Translations under genes and position numbers: made by a program
Notes under the pieces: model-generated
The model's input: only the letters and a program-made list of their open reading frames with translations
Database searches by the model: none
Told to the model about the DNA's origin: nothing
Shown here: positions 7,401-7,822 of the stretch, piece after piece
How the letters are laid out: every line of letters starts with the position of its first letter
Position numbering within the stretch: the first letter of the stretch is position 1
From: an uncultured Verrucomicrobiales bacterium
Lineage (GTDB): Bacteria > Verrucomicrobiota > Verrucomicrobiae > Limisphaerales > CANJSG01
Direction of reading: 5' to 3'
Assembly: GCA_946480965.1 (NCBI GenBank)
Contig: CAMLMI010000216.1
Coordinates: 1 to 7,822, forward strand
DNA: 7,822 nt

Positions 7401-7822
7401 CGTGCCGCTCATCTCCCCGCCGCCGCACCACGACATCTACTCCATCGAGGACCTGTCGCAGCTCATCTACGACCTCAAGCAGGTCAATCCCCGCGCCAAG
7501 GTCTGCGTGAAGCTCGTCTCCTGCGCCGGCGTCGGCACCGTCGCGGCCGGCGTCGCCAAGGCCTATGCGGACGTCGTCCTCATCTCCGGCCATGACGGCG
7601 GCACCGGCGCTTCGCCGCTCAGCTCCATCAAGAACACCGGCGGCCCCTTCGAGTTCGGATTGGCCGAAGCCCAGCAGACGCTGATGCTGAACGATCTCCG
7701 TTCCCGCATCGTTCTGCGGACCGACGGCGGCATCAAGACCGGCCGGGACATCGTCATCGCCGCGCTGCTCGGCGCGGAGGAGTTCAATTTCGGCACCGCC
7801 GCCCTCGTGGCCGCCGGTTGCA
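4447..7822 (+). CDS. gltB: Glutamate synthase large subunit, 3' end beyond window
   Basis: GOGAT large subunit makes two glutamates from glutamine and 2-oxoglutarate; with glutamine synthetase it is the main route of ammonia assimilation. The window holds 1125 codons of roughly 1500. In order: a class II glutamine amidotransferase domain (22 to about 430) with nucleophile C22 after a 21-residue propeptide, AHRGA (50-54), HQRYSTNT (230-237) and AHNGEINT (251-258); a central domain (about 490-780, with VGSMGDDTP and QVTNPPID); and the FMN/2-oxoglutarate domain from about 835, with NSGEGGED (911-918), [10 protein letters not shown] (960-969), [10 protein letters not shown] (994-1003), [13 protein letters not shown] (1048-1060) and [10 protein letters not shown] (1092-1101). 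The last full codon is C1125 in ALVAAGC, the first cysteine of the 3Fe-4S motif, so the rest of the cluster and the GXGXG domain lie outside. Motifs align closely with E. coli GltB. NAD(P)H versus ferredoxin dependence cannot be judged; a gltD gene, if any, would be beyond the edge. Alternative in-frame ATGs at 4411 and 4372 would give propeptides of 33 or 46 residues. Confidence 0.97.
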   Translation, partial: MNTTYPNVPGSLYRPEFERDACGVGFIANISGKKEFRVLDYAIQALCNLAHRGALDADAKTGDGAGVLTQIPHALFRREVEKMGGKLGEDSDLAVGVVFLPRGNKAQASAAQAIIDQACARFGIQVFGWRVVPTNTRSLGDKARDTMPEIQQILMGRAAGWSDLEFERKLYLARKVAEQRVREEKIDGFYIPSFSSRTIVYKGLFNAPQLQKFYTDLKDPLFTTSLALYHQRYSTNTFPNWQLSHPFRVLAHNGEINTLMGNKNWTAARERELVSDIWGDQIDLIKPIIQPEGSDSAALDNALELLQLSGRDILHSIMMLAPEAWENMSDMDPKLRGFYQYHSALNEPWDGPAAVTFTDGTIVGATLDRNGLRPARYKIYDDGLLVMGSEVGVVQLDDRKVVRKGRLGPGKILAIDTAKGAFMDNDEVKTLVASKQPYDEWCKQHLFSLSDHAKSFSAQFKPVNLLDLTLQQIVFGWDNEQLREILKPMATSAAEPVGSMGDDTPLAVLSKRPRLLFDYFKQMFAQVTNPPIDSIREKIVMSVGTIMGHRKSWLTETPDHIRLIKLDSPFMFDHELEALRQIPDADINNETIYCHFDAQKGPAEMAVALKSICEAASRAVTSGCATIVLSDRGADAQKVPIPMLLAVGAVHHQLIREGRRLGVSIVCESGEARDVHHFALLLGFGASAVNPYVAVDTIRQAVEAGEYGADMTLEKAVGNFRKAIESGMLKVMGKMGISTLSSYRGAQIFEAIGLSQEVIDLCFYGTVSQVGGISLDLIAQDAIRRHTAAFTAPEAAALDEGGCYKVAKGGRGEFHAFNPQVVLTMHRFLKSGGQREEYLKYMDTVNKRDPVSPRDLLTFKPSAAPVPIDEVESIEDIRRRFTSAGMSLGALSPEAHECLAIAMNSIGGKSNSGEGGEDIARLNTERNSAIKQVASGRFGVTPAYLASAQEIEIKMAQGAKPGEGGQLPGHKVTPLIAKLRHSVPGVPLISPPPHHDIYSIEDLSQLIYDLKQVNPRAKVCVKLVSCAGVGTVAAGVAKAYADVVLISGHDGGTGASPLSSIKNTGGPFEFGLAEAQQTLMLNDLRSRIVLRTDGGIKTGRDIVIAALLGAEEFNFGTAALVAAGC

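Noticed and set aside
4225..7593. Minus-strand open frame of 1122 codons opposite gltB
   Set aside because: It is in codon register with gltB, so its stops would need TTA, CTA or TCA codons in gltB, which this GC-rich gene avoids. Its product is a low-diversity A/G/V/D/E/L/H-rich sequence with no domain, while gltB is unmistakable.
389..7822. The four genes as one functional system or operon
   Set aside because: Strands alternate (minus, plus, minus, plus), and the families belong to unrelated housekeeping roles. Nothing in the sequence links them.

Overview
This is a GC-rich bacterial chromosome window with four protein genes in two divergent pairs, plus about 390 bases at the left with no supportable gene. 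The likely source is Verrucomicrobiota, or less likely the related Planctomycetota. This rests on a sugar isomerase carrying a twin-arginine signal, weak or absent Shine-Dalgarno sequences before all four genes, and the general look of the proteins. The assignment is an inference, not a proof.

Layout. 1-388 is mostly non-coding, with a 15-bp palindrome and a 7-bp hairpin. 389-1276 (minus) is a hydroxypyruvate isomerase-like TIM-barrel protein with a Tat signal. 1277-1487 is a divergent intergenic region. 1488-3314 (plus) is an APC-superfamily permease fused to a C-terminal universal stress protein (USP) domain. 3315-3368 is a short convergent gap with a hairpin. 3369-4232 (minus) is a SirB1-family transglutaminase-like protein. 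4233-4446 is a second divergent region with two imperfect palindromes and a near-match to a sigma-54 promoter. 4447 to the right edge (plus) is the large subunit of glutamate synthase. It is cut at codon 1125, on the first cysteine of the expected iron-sulfur cluster motif.

The genes look like housekeeping or metabolic functions (nitrogen assimilation, transport, carbon metabolism) and do not form an obvious pathway. No operon is visible because neighbours alternate in strand. I found no mobile element, CRISPR array, tRNA or rRNA, and no evidence of a new multi-gene system. The most informative observation concerns the permease. Although its family is usually annotated as amino-acid permease, it has the length, the USP tail and apparently the ion-site residues of KUP/KimA potassium importers. 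Its USP domain has lost signature nucleotide-binding residues.
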